Shown here one piece after another: positions 1 through 8,400 of a DNA stretch of 64,000 nucleotides. The stretch is from a virus, in IMG/VR virus record IMGVR_UViG_3300028908_000005, positions 27,977 through 91,976 of that record. One strand, written 5' to 3'. The first letter of the stretch is position 1. Each line of letters starts with the position of its first letter. The notes under the pieces are model-generated. The model was not told the DNA's origin and searched no databases. It worked only from the letters and a program-made list of their open reading frames with translations. Made by a program: the position numbers and the translations under genes.

Positions 1-647
1 CGACGAACACGCAGCGACCGTATGTTGTACCGCAATGCGTCGGACATGGACTTAGGGTCCAAACCCATATACGCCATCAACTTACTGTCGCGATTCGGAC
101 GCAAAAGATCGATAAACCAACGAGGATCTACGATCTCTGCCAAAACTTTAGCTAACGCGAAACTGTCGTGCGGCACAAAAGAAACCGGCAAATACGCCGG
201 ATGTGCGTACAACAAACGCTGCTTCTGCGACACGAACTCGTCATAACGACAGTTACGCATACCAATGATCAAACTGTAAACTGCGTAATCATCCAGACTA
301 ACTTCATGAAATCCCCCTTGTGACGGTGCCAGCCGACAATAGTCCATCTCACGCAAAACAATCTCCGGATGCTTGCGATATCGCTTCGGTATCTGCAAAT
401 CCGGATTGCAAACCTGCAAGGACTTGAATTGGCGCCGCTCCCGAGCCACGAATAGCTCGCAAATCATAGCTGCGTTATCCGCTGCACCGACAAGCTGTAT
501 CGTCTCGTAACCGTCGATGTGACGGTCAACGAACTCCGGGATTGTCGCAGTAATAGACACAGCCCGACGCCCCGGCTGCGCTATCCAAATACGCCGCGAC
601 GACGATCCGAACGGGTCTACGTAGACTTTAAGCTTATCGTGTGACAT
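1..647 (-). CDS. Hypothetical protein, truncated by left window edge
   Basis: Starting at an ATG whose A is at 647, the minus strand stays open for about 215 codons and runs off the left edge, so the C-terminus is not visible. It begins MSHDKLKVYVDPFG and is a soluble, mixed-charge protein with no signal peptide or membrane segment. I do not recognise a family. It starts 5 bp after the stop of the Rad50-like gene, with the same spacing and codon style as its neighbours, so it is probably the next gene of the recombination operon. Confidence 0.75.
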   Translation of the reverse strand, partial: MSHDKLKVYVDPFGSSSRRIWIAQPGRRAVSITATIPEFVDRHIDGYETIQLVGAADNAAMICELFVARERRQFKSLQVCNPDLQIPKRYRKHPEIVLREMDYCRLAPSQGGFHEVSLDDYAVYSLIIGMRNCRYDEFVSQKQRLLYAHPAYLPVSFVPHDSFALAKVLAEIVDPRWFIDLLRPNRDSKLMAYMGLDPKSMSDALRYNIRSLRVR

Positions 648-652
648 TTAGG

Positions 653-2776
653 TTACACTTCCGAATAAACTACGTTGTCGAACAAGTAAGATAATCGCGG
701 ATCGTGCGTTACGAACAACAATTGCAACCCGTTAGTCGACGCAAGTTTCCGCAGCTGTTTCAACGCATCGGGCAAGCGGGCTAAGTGCTGCTCGTCCAAA
801 TACGCCTGCGCCTCGTCGAGCACCAAAACATCACTGCCAATAAACAGTGTATTCAATGCAATGCGCAACGCAAAAGCCAAAACGACGCGCTGCCCAACGG
901 ACAACCGCCGATCCGGTATCCGACGCCCATCAGCGAACAAAGCCGTGAAGCCTAAATCTTCAGTCGGCTCAACGCGGAACGGCGCATCGAAAATCTCCAA
1001 AGTCTCGTTGATATCTCCCAATAACCGTTCCATGTAGGTGTACGTCACAACCCGCTGCAACTCGTCGCGGTGGAAAATGCGTCGCAACTTCGTCATATGC
1101 TCCAAAGCTGCTTTAACACGCTCACGTTTCGCGATTTGCGCGTCAGCACGTTGCAACACACCTTCCATAACACCGAGCTGCCGCCTCAAATCGGTTAAAC
1201 TGTCAGTCAAAACGCGGATATTCGCTTCGATCTCGCTCTGGTCTCGTAACTGCGATTCCATCGCCTCCACGTCGTCACTGACTTCGATCGCATAGGCTTC
1301 GGCCAGCTTGCGGCTCGCCATTTCCTCTTCGTCTTTGATATTCGCTCGCGTCGACTCGTACTCGGTCTTCACTTTCGTCTGCGCCACCAACGTCTCGGAA
1401 ACACGCAAACCAGCTCGCTGCAATTGCTCACGACCGCGCCGCAGCTTGTTCAACTCTTCCTCGTCAGGCGGATCGCCCAACTTCGCCACAGCCTCGTCCA
1501 GCCGCTCCTGCAAGCGCCGCAACCGTTGCAAGCTTTCGTTGTATGACTTGAGCCGCTGCTCATAGTCGTGATACTGCTCGTACCTGGCCTTAACGTCGGC
1601 AGCCGCAGCTTCCAACTGCGCAATCTCTTGCTGCAAAGACGCCGATAGCGTTTGCTTGTCGACCGGCTGCCCGCATGTCGGGCAGTTCGCTTCATCGACT
1701 TGCTGCAGCTTGGCCAATCTGGCACGCGCATGTTCCAGCTGCGACGTCAACGAAGCGAACTCGCCGTACAATTCGCGCACTCTGTCGGGTGAATAGTCCA
1801 CAATCTCGGTCGTCGGCTCGCTTATGGTCGACGCCAACGTAATGACCGCCTGCTCCAACGACGCAACTTCATTCGCCCGCTCAGTGTAAAGCTGGGCCGC
1901 CGCGTTGAGCTCGGATAAACGCTCTTCGACATCGCCGTACTCTGCCAACAATTGATCGAACGCACGTTTAGCTTCGTCGTGCTCGGCGACAGCTTCGGCT
2001 AACGCTACAGCCAACTCGCCAAACCGCTCCGTCTTGGGCAATACCGCGTCAATACGTCGCTGCGCCTCGGCATACAATTGCTGCTGGCGGTCGCGCGCAG
2101 CAATCTGCCTACGGTACTCAGCCACCGTCTCGGGCGATAAACGGACGGCTTCGAGTCGAGACAATTCGGCCTCGTACTTATCGCGCTTCGCAAACATCTC
2201 GGCCAACGTCGACCTGACTTGCTCGATATCGTCAGGATACGGCGGAATCTCGACACGACTCGTTGCCGTCATAATTGCCTGCCAGATCCGCTCCGCCGTG
2301 TCCGTCCCAAAGAGCCGCGCCAGCTCCTTGGCGCGATCAGCCGGGCGCAGCTCCAACCACGCTGTAATCTGCTGCTGGCGCACGAAAATGTGCTCCTGCA
2401 GATAGCGCCGCGAAATGCCCAACCGCCTTTCGATCTCTTCGTTGACCTCGACGATCGTACGCCCGTAACGCTCGCCGTTGACCGTCAGTAACACTTTGTT
2501 CGGCCGCAAACCGCGATAGACCTCAATCGTGTCGCCGCGATGCTCCAGCGTTAATCGCACATACGCTCGGCTGCCTTCGGGTGCTCCTTGGCGTATGTCG
2601 TCGGCCTTCGTACCAGTGCCGCCAGCATCCCCGGTCAATGCGTAAAGCATCGCCCGAATCATGTTCGATTTGCCGGAGCCGTTCGGGCCGGCAATCAAGT
2701 TGAAATGCGGACTGAACTCGACCGTACGGTCGTCATACTGGCAAAAGTTCACCAGTTCAAGTTTCTGAAGTTTCAC
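653..2776 (-). CDS. Rad50/SbcC-like recombination ATPase
   Basis: A 707-aa ABC-type ATPase that should pair with the Mre11-like nuclease encoded just upstream to process DNA ends. The P-loop GPNGSGKS is at residues 30-37. Long charged coiled coils flank a zinc hook CPTCGQ near residue 364. The signature LSVGQ and the Walker B stretch DVLVLDEAQ lie near residues 628-657, with a final HD motif (FVTHDPR). The frame is open further upstream, but that part overlaps mre11. I chose the GTG at 2776 because GAGGAG sits 7 nt before it and the protein then begins KLQKLELVNF, like Rad50 N-termini. It overlaps mre11 by 20 bp, suggesting translational coupling. The length resembles phage gp46/SbcC proteins. 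All key ATPase motifs look intact. Confidence 0.93.
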   Translation of the reverse strand: MKLQKLELVNFCQYDDRTVEFSPHFNLIAGPNGSGKSNMIRAMLYALTGDAGGTGTKADDIRQGAPEGSRAYVRLTLEHRGDTIEVYRGLRPNKVLLTVNGERYGRTIVEVNEEIERRLGISRRYLQEHIFVRQQQITAWLELRPADRAKELARLFGTDTAERIWQAIMTATSRVEIPPYPDDIEQVRSTLAEMFAKRDKYEAELSRLEAVRLSPETVAEYRRQIAARDRQQQLYAEAQRRIDAVLPKTERFGELAVALAEAVAEHDEAKRAFDQLLAEYGDVEERLSELNAAAQLYTERANEVASLEQAVITLASTISEPTTEIVDYSPDRVRELYGEFASLTSQLEHARARLAKLQQVDEANCPTCGQPVDKQTLSASLQQEIAQLEAAAADVKARYEQYHDYEQRLKSYNESLQRLRRLQERLDEAVAKLGDPPDEEELNKLRRGREQLQRAGLRVSETLVAQTKVKTEYESTRANIKDEEEMASRKLAEAYAIEVSDDVEAMESQLRDQSEIEANIRVLTDSLTDLRRQLGVMEGVLQRADAQIAKRERVKAALEHMTKLRRIFHRDELQRVVTYTYMERLLGDINETLEIFDAPFRVEPTEDLGFTALFADGRRIPDRRLSVGQRVVLAFALRIALNTLFIGSDVLVLDEAQAYLDEQHLARLPDALKQLRKLASTNGLQLLFVTHDPRLSYLFDNVVYSEV

Positions 2777-3878
2777 CAACGAGCTCCTCGAAAATAGCCT
2801 TCGCTTCGGTAACAGGATCAGCCGCACGGACCAACCTGACAGCATTCTGGTAAACCGCTTCGTCGTCCCGATAAAGCTCGGCAAGCCCGCGCAACAGCGC
2901 TTCTTTACCGCCGCCGGCGACGATGTGATCGCGCTTATCCTTCGGAATGGCAACTGCAGGGCCCTGCTCCGGCGGCGACACGCTGATAAACAAATGCACC
3001 GAATCGCCCGCCCGCCGCCGAATGAGTTCGACTGCGTCAGGAATATCCGCACGCACCTGAACCCAAACGATGTTCTTCTCGATCTCCGGCGGTACGTGCG
3101 GCTGCGGCTGCGACACTTGCGACTCGTCCCAACGAGCCAACAAGCTGTCCAAGTCGGCTTCGCTGTTGACGTACCACATGAAACACTGCCGCTCCAATAG
3201 CCGCCGAGGCTCCACATGCAAGTCGTCGTACAGAAGATAAACCCGCTTCGGTGCGTTCTCGTTGATCTTCTGCCGACACAACGGACCAGGCGACACGAAA
3301 GGCAAGCATTTGCTGCCAAACTCGCGATACATCCCGCAGTGGAAATCGCCGGATACGATCAAACGATGCTCCTGGCAAGCATCCAACCAGACGTCGCCCA
3401 AGACATCGCCCATCAGATCCTTCCAAACCTGATGCGTGACGAATACGTCAGCCGCCGCAACCTTCCCGACAGCCTCGACGACTTCGCTCGGATGCTGATA
3501 ATCCAAACCGGCAAACGCCAGATTGCCGACCTCGATCGGCGTATCGGTAAGATGCGTTGCCGCATGCGAAAGTGTCGAAATAATCGGCGGTTGCGAAAGT
3601 TCGTGCTGGCCTTGGACGTACAACACGCGACAGCTCGCCGCATCAGCCGCTGACAAGAATCGCTGCATCGTCGCCAAAGCAGTCGATCGTTGCAACTTTT
3701 CGTTGAATATGTCGCCGGCAAGCACCACGGCTCGCGGGGACAGCTGTTCCACGATATTCGCTACTTGACGGATGCCGTAGTCGATATCGCCAACCAAATC
3801 GGGGTGGTCAGCCCAAATGTACGGCATGCGGCGGATATGCCAGTCAGCCGTCAAAACTGCGATAAGCTCGTGTGACAC
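2757..3878 (-). CDS. Mre11/SbcD-like nuclease
   Basis: A 373-aa calcineurin-like phosphoesterase, the nuclease partner of the Rad50-like ATPase. Visible metal-binding motifs in order are DWH (residues 11-13), GDIFN near 55, GQHE near 92 (in place of the usual GNHD), THQVW near 150 and SGDFH near 175. The start is GTG at 3878 within TAGTG, overlapping the stop of the upstream gene by one base, with GGAGG 7-8 nt before it. The last 20 bp overlap the Rad50 start. Phages use this pair in recombination-dependent replication and repair, as T4 gp47/gp46 do; that role here is inferred from family. Confidence 0.92.
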   Translation of the reverse strand: MSHELIAVLTADWHIRRMPYIWADHPDLVGDIDYGIRQVANIVEQLSPRAVVLAGDIFNEKLQRSTALATMQRFLSAADAASCRVLYVQGQHELSQPPIISTLSHAATHLTDTPIEVGNLAFAGLDYQHPSEVVEAVGKVAAADVFVTHQVWKDLMGDVLGDVWLDACQEHRLIVSGDFHCGMYREFGSKCLPFVSPGPLCRQKINENAPKRVYLLYDDLHVEPRRLLERQCFMWYVNSEADLDSLLARWDESQVSQPQPHVPPEIEKNIVWVQVRADIPDAVELIRRRAGDSVHLFISVSPPEQGPAVAIPKDKRDHIVAGGGKEALLRGLAELYRDDEAVYQNAVRLVRAADPVTEAKAIFEELVGETSET

Positions 3879-4246
3879 TAAATATCCCTCCGTTCAAGAA
3901 GCTTGTTGAACTGATCGACCGTCAACGGCGGCGCGTCCAGTTGCCGATGACTGTAAAGTTGCACGCCAAAGTTATAAACTGCGTCCTTTTCGGCTTGAGT
4001 CGAAATACCCATGCTTTCATAAAGACCAGGCGGTACCGCCAGCCGGTGCGTACCGTCACGAACCTGCGACACCAGCGACTCTTTGAAATCGAGCCATAGC
4101 TCGTTGAGCTGCCGCCCATGTCGCATAGCCAACGAAAACTGCAACGTGCCGGCCTCAGCGCCGTACCAGGCAACCGCATCGGCAGCAGCTGCAAGTTCGC
4201 GCTGCAGTGTCTCACGGTAAAGCGATGCAAACAGTCTCGCACTCAT
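3878..4246 (-). CDS. Hypothetical protein
   Basis: A 122-aa protein of unknown function. The frame extends upstream, but the ATG at 4246 is the likely start. It overlaps the stop of the HldE-like gene as ATGA and has AAAGGAG 7-8 nt before it. The sequence is mostly helical and charged, with no membrane segment, signal peptide or cysteine cluster. It lies between mre11 and the HldE-like gene with overlapping ends, so it belongs to the same operon. I recognise no family. Confidence 0.75.
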   Translation of the reverse strand: MSARLFASLYRETLQRELAAAADAVAWYGAEAGTLQFSLAMRHGRQLNELWLDFKESLVSQVRDGTHRLAVPPGLYESMGISTQAEKDAVYNFGVQLYSHRQLDAPPLTVDQFNKLLERRDI

Positions 4247-5610
4247 AGATCGATCTCCTTTATGCGAGCAACAAGTTCCGTTGTACTGCACGATACGGGC
4301 GGCTTCGGCGCTATACTGCAGAAATCGCCGCCGCAGGCCGCCACCGTGCTCCCTTCCGGTATCCCCGTCGGCGTATACCCCGGCCCTTTGAAGTACAGCC
4401 GCGGCTTGAGTTGCCGCAATATCTGCTGCGCAGTACGGCTGCTAAACGACGTCACCGCCGCCACGCTCTCCAACGCCGCTAACGAGAACATCCGCTGCTG
4501 GAGCGGAATGATCGGTCGCGAATAACCCTTGTTCTCCCGCGCTGACGCATCGTCGTTCACCAACACGAACGCCGGTGACATATAGCGATTTCTCGCCTCT
4601 GTCAACAAGGCGATATGCCCCACATGCATCAAGTCGAAAACGCCGTTGGTCGTCGGAAACACCTTGGCCAGCTGCGGCCCGAACGTCAGCGACAATTTCG
4701 GGGACAGAATCTTGCGCTGGATATCGCCAGCAATGTACTCGCCCCAGGCATCGAATAGCGATATCGGACACGGACCCACGTTGTCACAAGCTGCCGTCGC
4801 TGCAGCCGACGCGAACTCCAAGGCGGTCTTTGGCTCTAGTCCAAACAACTCAGCCATCACGTACGACGCTGTCAGCACGTCGCCGGCACCGACGGAATCG
4901 CATACCTGCCGTTGCCTGGTCAGCACGCTCTGCCCGTCGGAAGTAATCGCGCCGCGCGGACTCGTGATGATCAGCCGCTCCGTATTGAGCTGGTAGGCCA
5001 AAGTCTCCGTATCCTCAACACCCAACCGCAGTTGCATCACCGCCGCTTCGTCGCTATTCGGGAATATCGCCGTCGAGGGCGGATAGCGATGGAAATCGCC
5101 TTTGCTGTGCGGATCGATGTAGATTGGCGTCGTCACACCGCGAAATGCCACCGCTGCCGCCCCTACGGCGTCACCGCCGTAATCGGCCAGCACGATTGCG
5201 TCGTAAGCGTACGCGCCCAGCAAATACTCCACCTCATGCCGCAACTCACCTAACGCCGTCGCCGGCAACGCGTGATACTCCCGCGGCGTTATGTCGTGGC
5301 GAGCCAGCAAAGCGCCGTCGCGAGAATAGTATCGCCGGCGGATACGAGGTGGCCGCCGATGCGATATCGCAACGCTCACACCTTCGCCCGGTGCGTACTT
5401 GAGTCGCTCGAAGCAAACCAAGTCGACGTCGGCGCCGTACTTGCCGAGCTGCCGCGCAATCAGCGCCGCACCGCCATATCGGACATCATTCGGGGTCGTC
5501 GATATCTGATACACGGGGATCGGTGTCGTCTGGTCGACTCGGTCGCACTTGATATCGTACCGCTCGTCCGCAACGACATCACCGACCACCAGAATCTTGA
5601 AGTTCGCCAT
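4243..5610 (-). CDS. HldE/RfaE-like bifunctional sugar kinase-nucleotidyltransferase
   Basis: A 455-aa fusion with the architecture of HldE. A PfkB-type sugar kinase occupies about residues 1-300, with DSVGAGD at 238-244 as the PfkB signature. A nucleotidyltransferase occupies about 310-455, with NGVFDLMHVGH ending at residue 332 (the HxGH motif). In bacteria HldE phosphorylates heptose-7-phosphate and then adenylylates heptose-1-phosphate to give ADP-heptose for LPS. Substrate specificity here cannot be read from sequence. The ATG at 5610 has GGAG 8 nt before it; an earlier in-frame start would overlap the neighbour more deeply. A GT9 heptosyltransferase-like gene lies at 46834-47919, which supports a heptose pathway. 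Such a gene is unusual in a phage. Confidence 0.85.
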   Translation of the reverse strand: MANFKILVVGDVVADERYDIKCDRVDQTTPIPVYQISTTPNDVRYGGAALIARQLGKYGADVDLVCFERLKYAPGEGVSVAISHRRPPRIRRRYYSRDGALLARHDITPREYHALPATALGELRHEVEYLLGAYAYDAIVLADYGGDAVGAAAVAFRGVTTPIYIDPHSKGDFHRYPPSTAIFPNSDEAAVMQLRLGVEDTETLAYQLNTERLIITSPRGAITSDGQSVLTRQRQVCDSVGAGDVLTASYVMAELFGLEPKTALEFASAAATAACDNVGPCPISLFDAWGEYIAGDIQRKILSPKLSLTFGPQLAKVFPTTNGVFDLMHVGHIALLTEARNRYMSPAFVLVNDDASARENKGYSRPIIPLQQRMFSLAALESVAAVTSFSSRTAQQILRQLKPRLYFKGPGYTPTGIPEGSTVAACGGDFCSIAPKPPVSCSTTELVARIKEIDL

Positions 5611-5962
5611 TCTGCTGCTCCAACGAGAATATGAGCCGCCCATCGCCGTCTATCACGACAGGCTCGGAAAGATCGACGTGCGGCCGTACGCACGATGCTA
5701 GAAATTTGCCGTCCCGGTGCCACTGTATGTCCAGCCACGGGCCGTGCCTGGAATCGTACAGATACAAGTACACGCGGTCGCTCGAATTAGGTAACCCGGC
5801 AAGCGTAAGCGTATACAGCAGCGAATCTTCTGTCGTCGCTCCTGCGGTCAAAGAAAGCAGCGATGCCAGCGAAGCATACAGCTCCGCTGGCACCACGTAA
5901 ACTGCCGCAATTACCCCAGGCTGCTGGTGCAGCGCTGCCGGCAAGATCGGTTCATTCGCCAT
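5579..5962 (-). CDS. Hypothetical protein
   Basis: A 127-aa protein. The start ATG at 5962 overlaps the stop of the upstream gene, and AAGG lies just before it. The middle contains alternating hydrophobic segments such as DRVYLYLYDS and WLDIQWHRDG, suggesting a beta-rich fold. There is no signal peptide or membrane helix. The 3' end overlaps the HldE-like gene by 32 bp. No family recognised. Confidence 0.7.
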   Translation of the reverse strand: MANEPILPAALHQQPGVIAAVYVVPAELYASLASLLSLTAGATTEDSLLYTLTLAGLPNSSDRVYLYLYDSRHGPWLDIQWHRDGKFLASCVRPHVDLSEPVVIDGDGRLIFSLEQQNGELQDSGGR

Positions 5963-6281
5963 AAGTGCCTTCGACGCCACGCGCTTCGCGGTCAGCAGTC
6001 CGCGCTGCGAGCGCTGTCAACGCCTTGCCGATGTAATCCACCGCCAACGCGTTTTCAGGACACGCCAAACGGCTCTCTTGATACAGTTCCAAGCGATCGA
6101 GCACCGCTTGCAACACGTCCTCGACGCGCGCTCCGTTCGGCTCGTCGCCGTCCTGGACCGGACCGCGCTGCCACGCGATCGTAAAACCGCAACCCCAACT
6201 ATGCCCGCCTTCGGGCAGCCCATCCTGCGTAAACCAATGATGTTGACCGCCTGCCGGCCGCTCAGCTACTGCACTTCCCAT
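5952..6281 (-). CDS. Candidate Tad1/Acb2-type cyclic-nucleotide sponge
   Basis: A 109-aa protein with a strong start: GGAGG 7 nt before the ATG at 6281. The N-terminal half (GFTIAWQRGPV, then PNGARVEDVL) is followed by two predicted helices. It ends RTADREARGVEGTYGE. From memory, the ENALA...AL..L..RT..R..RGVEGT pattern is that of the Acb2/Tad1 hairpin domain. Those phage proteins bind and sequester cyclic-nucleotide or cADPR-type alarm signals made by CBASS and Thoeris defence. I could not run a profile search, so the assignment rests on motif recall. The gene sits between an unknown gene and a small operon gene, in an accessory area typical for anti-defence genes. Confidence 0.55.
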   Translation of the reverse strand: MGSAVAERPAGGQHHWFTQDGLPEGGHSWGCGFTIAWQRGPVQDGDEPNGARVEDVLQAVLDRLELYQESRLACPENALAVDYIGKALTALAARTADREARGVEGTYGE

Positions 6282-6299
6282 AGCAAACCTCCAATAACA

Positions 6300-6313
6300 A
6301 GTATCCGGATACT
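6300..6313. promoter_or_regulatory. AGTATCCGGATACT palindrome, intergenic copy 1
   Basis: A perfect 14-bp palindrome in the 36-bp gap between the stop of the gene at 6318-7142 and the ribosome binding site of the Tad1-like gene. The 12-bp core GTATCCGGATAC occurs six times in the window (6301, 7896, 23097, 38799, 45069, 57081). Four copies are intergenic. It could be an operator for a dimeric regulator; the function is not known. Confidence 0.45.
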
Positions 6314-6317
6314 GATT

Positions 6318-7142
6318 TCAGCGAAGCAGCTCACCGTATCGCTGCACACGCCGCGGAATGCTTCGGTAAATAATCGCTAGGATCGCCGCCGCATGCGGCG
6401 ACATCGCATCTGTAAGCCACGATTTCGGATACCGCGACATGTTGACCACGCCGAACGCGATCTGAAAATCGCTCTGTGGTATCTGCCGCGCTGGAAATTC
6501 CAACGGCGGCTGCCAATCAGCCGGCGCAAGCATCATGTACGAAAACCTCGTTACGACATGCGCTTGCCGTTCGGCAAAACCATTAACCCGCCGCAACACG
6601 ACGGTAAACCTGTTAGCGGCGGCCGGTACGTCTGCTGCCACAAGACGTCGAAATTTTCGCCGCAACGGTTTATAAGTCTCTTTCGCTATTTTGTCAAACT
6701 GGACCGTCGGCGCCGGCCCGTAAAGCTCGATCACATTGCTGCCGTCGGTACTGCCAAGGCTCAATGATCCATGAAACACACGCATATTCGTGCTGTTTTC
6801 CCAGACACGACGCATCGCGAAGAACAACCTGACCACGGATGCGCCGAAACAAAATGGGCAAATTGGGATGTTACATCGCGGACGGGCGCCACGGTAATAA
6901 ACACCAACCGGCGGACAGACCATCGCAAGCCGCATCCTCGGGCTCACCGGCAAACCGGTGCGCTCCATGTCGTACAAACGGCGACGCCACAGTTTCTGCA
7001 CCTGGAGAATCTTCTCGCAGCAATTCTTCTGCGTCATCCGACCAACCAAACGATCGAACACGGCGCGACGAGCAGTCCAGCTTGCCTGGTCATTGAACAT
7101 CGCTACCGGTTCCCAATTCGGGTTCCACTGCGGTTTCTCCAT
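6318..7142 (-). CDS. Hypothetical protein with cysteine cluster
   Basis: A 274-aa protein from the ATG at 7142, which has GGAG 8 nt before it. The frame is open a further 37 codons to a TTG at 7253, but no good ribosome binding site was seen there. A basic N-terminal part (RRAVFDRLVGRM, KLWRRRLYDM) is followed by CPPVGVYYRG and a cysteine-rich RCNIPICPFC near residue 100, which may bind zinc. The rest mixes basic and aromatic residues. It could be a nucleic-acid-binding protein; I recognise no family. It is the first gene leftward of a 700-bp non-coding zone, so its promoter probably lies there. Confidence 0.65.
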   Translation of the reverse strand: MEKPQWNPNWEPVAMFNDQASWTARRAVFDRLVGRMTQKNCCEKILQVQKLWRRRLYDMERTGLPVSPRMRLAMVCPPVGVYYRGARPRCNIPICPFCFGASVVRLFFAMRRVWENSTNMRVFHGSLSLGSTDGSNVIELYGPAPTVQFDKIAKETYKPLRRKFRRLVAADVPAAANRFTVVLRRVNGFAERQAHVVTRFSYMMLAPADWQPPLEFPARQIPQSDFQIAFGVVNMSRYPKSWLTDAMSPHAAAILAIIYRSIPRRVQRYGELLR

Positions 7143-7390
7143 CTGATCTTCTCCGTAGTTTGCCGCCTGAGCTCCGTACGCGGCGGCTGAGACGCTGTAA
7201 CGGTACTTGAGGTGTTCTGAGTCATTCGGCGGCTCGAGGCTCTCAGAAGCCAAATATGAGCTTCAATAAACACCACCCAAAAGTATTACGGTTTAGTGGT
7301 CCTTCGCATTGGTGTCATAGACATCTGTACACTATGGCGGAACTGTCAAAATCGGCGAGTGGAATTGGCTGTAGTCCAGCATCTGTAGGC

Positions 7391-7433
7391 TAGAGCACCC
7401 GCGTGCAAAGTAAAAGCACGCGGGTGTGCTCTA
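7391..7433. repeat. Hairpin A, 16-bp GC-rich stem, loop AAAGTAAAA
   Basis: TAGAGCA-CCCGCGTGC pairs with GCACGCGGG-TG-TGCTCTA: 16 base pairs with a 2-nt bulge around a 9-nt loop AAAGTAAAA (7407-7415). There is no U-run on either side, so it is not a standard terminator. Its loop is the exact reverse complement of the loop of hairpin B, 25 bp away. Confidence 0.75.
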
Positions 7434-7440
7434 TCCTGGA

Positions 7441-7473
7441 TTACTTAGTAACTTTTACTTTGTTACTAAGTAA
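7441..7473. repeat. Hairpin B, perfect 12-bp stem, loop TTTTACTTT
   Basis: TTACTTAGTAAC (7441-7452) and GTTACTAAGTAA (7462-7473) form a perfect 12-bp stem around TTTTACTTT (7453-7461). The loop and one flanking base on each side (11 nt) are complementary to the loop of hairpin A. The two could therefore kiss in single-stranded DNA or RNA. Each arm is itself nearly palindromic (TTACTTAGTAA), which would also suit a dimeric protein. Confidence 0.75.
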
Positions 7474-7855
7474 CCAGCAGGTTACAGAAACCGCATGTGT
7501 TAATTTTTTACCTTGTTTTATAGGCTAAAGTCCACTTTAGAGGCCAATTTCGCCAATTTGTTGTCACAGCAAATTTTGATTTTACACAATAAAAACATAC
7601 CACCTCTGGGGTTTGAAACGACTAGCTGCGGAATTTTCCAATCGGGTGGTTTTTACCACCTTTGGATTGAGATTATGTTTCAATAGTCTCTCTCCCTGCC
7701 GCCGCCGAACTAAACGTATGACCTCAAAGGTTGTAGAAAACTCTGTCATTTTGACACACAATCTAGTAGACCTTGGTTGTGTGCTAACAATTTGTCACAC
7801 TTCTGCCGCCGAAATGCTTGCATTTGTGCGACCAAAAAAAGAATTATTTGAGCGC

Positions 7856-7887
7856 AAAAACAACGGCCTGAGTCGTAGCTCAGGCCG
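7856..7887 (-). terminator. Rho-independent terminator
   Basis: Read on the minus strand, a 9-bp stem (CGGCCTGAG with CTCAGGCCG, loop of 6) is followed by TTGTTTTTG. It lies 20 bp after the stop codon of the gene at 7908-8327 and would end its transcript. Confidence 0.8.
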
Positions 7888-7895
7888 CCGTTTCG

Positions 7896-7907
7896 GTATC
7901 CGGATAC
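7896..7907. promoter_or_regulatory. GTATCCGGATAC palindrome, intergenic copy 2
   Basis: Perfect 12-bp palindrome immediately after the stop codon of the 7908-8327 gene and before its terminator. It is one of six copies in the window. Its position after a stop codon, shared with copies near 6300 and 45069, argues against a simple promoter element. Confidence 0.45.
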
Positions 7908-8327
7908 TTATTTCTTGGACTTCTTGCAGGAGTCGAGTTCTGGATACTTCGCGCACACTTTTGCTTTCACCTTCGCCGGATCAGAAGCGTACCGCCGATA
8001 AGCTAGCGCTGCGATAGCTCTTTTCTTCGTATCGATCGGGAAACTGCCACTCGGCTCATGTTTCTTACTTGGGAATACTTGTTTTGATTTCGGCAGCTTC
8101 TCCCGCCGTTCTTGTGTTATTTCGGAGTACTTCCGAAACATCTTCTCGTGCTTCGCTTTGAGCTTCCGCAGCTTCTTCCTTTTCGTTTCGGCAAACTCTG
8201 TCGCCACCGACGGTTTCACCTTCTTGGCCAGTTGTTTGACCTTCTTGCTTGGCGCTTCGATTTCGCCTTTCTGTACGGCATGGACCATGCCGAACAGCCG
8301 CTGCTGCGCCTTCGATTTAGCGGGCAT
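7908..8327 (-). CDS. DUF3008-like small basic protein
   Basis: A 139-aa, very Lys/Arg-rich protein. The ATG at 8327 has AGGAGG 9 nt before it; an upstream in-frame ATG lacks one. It begins PAKSKAQQRLFGMVHAVQKG, which closely resembles the start of DUF3008-type phage/bacterial small proteins as I recall them. The C-terminus has KRAIAALAYRRYASDP and ends in CKKSKK. High charge suggests nucleic-acid binding or a virion-internal protein; the role is unknown. It is a single-gene transcription unit with its own terminator, standing between two non-coding repeat zones. Confidence 0.75.
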   Translation of the reverse strand: MPAKSKAQQRLFGMVHAVQKGEIEAPSKKVKQLAKKVKPSVATEFAETKRKKLRKLKAKHEKMFRKYSEITQERREKLPKSKQVFPSKKHEPSGSFPIDTKKRAIAALAYRRYASDPAKVKAKVCAKYPELDSCKKSKK

Positions 8328-8400
8328 AATGTTTAACCTCCTGATTGGTTTGTTGTCCAATCCGGATTATAACACTCTGCCGACATAGAAGAAAATAACC

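Larger units (their letters stand above)
7143..7855. other. Non-coding, repeat-containing zone (possible control or origin region)
   Basis: About 700 bp without a convincing gene, AT-rich from about 7480 to 7860. It holds two strong hairpins with complementary loops (7391-7433 and 7441-7473, listed separately). An inverted repeat CTAAAGT-CC-ACTTTAG lies at 7525-7540, and GGTGGT-TTTT-ACCACC at 7645-7660. A direct repeat TACCACCTYTGG occurs at 7598 and 7654. CACACAA/TTGTGTG arms lie around 7755-7785. A TTGACA on the minus strand at 7349-7344 lacks a good -10 at proper spacing. The short open frame on the plus strand (7613-8017) has no ribosome binding site and overlaps a real gene. A regulatory region or replication origin is plausible but unproven. 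Confidence 0.5.

Noticed and set aside
653-3319. Longer Rad50 protein starting at 3319
   Set aside because: The extra 181 residues are Arg/Cys/Ser-rich antisense-like sequence overlapping mre11. The GTG at 2776 has a good ribosome binding site and a Rad50-like N-terminus.
7321-7349. Sigma70 promoter on the minus strand upstream of the 6318-7142 gene
   Set aside because: TTGACA is present at 7349-7344, but no reasonable -10 sequence lies 16-18 bp downstream.
7613-8017. Plus-strand gene at 7613-8017
   Set aside because: No ribosome binding site, overlaps the terminator and the end of the DUF3008-like gene, and the predicted protein has no coherent pattern.
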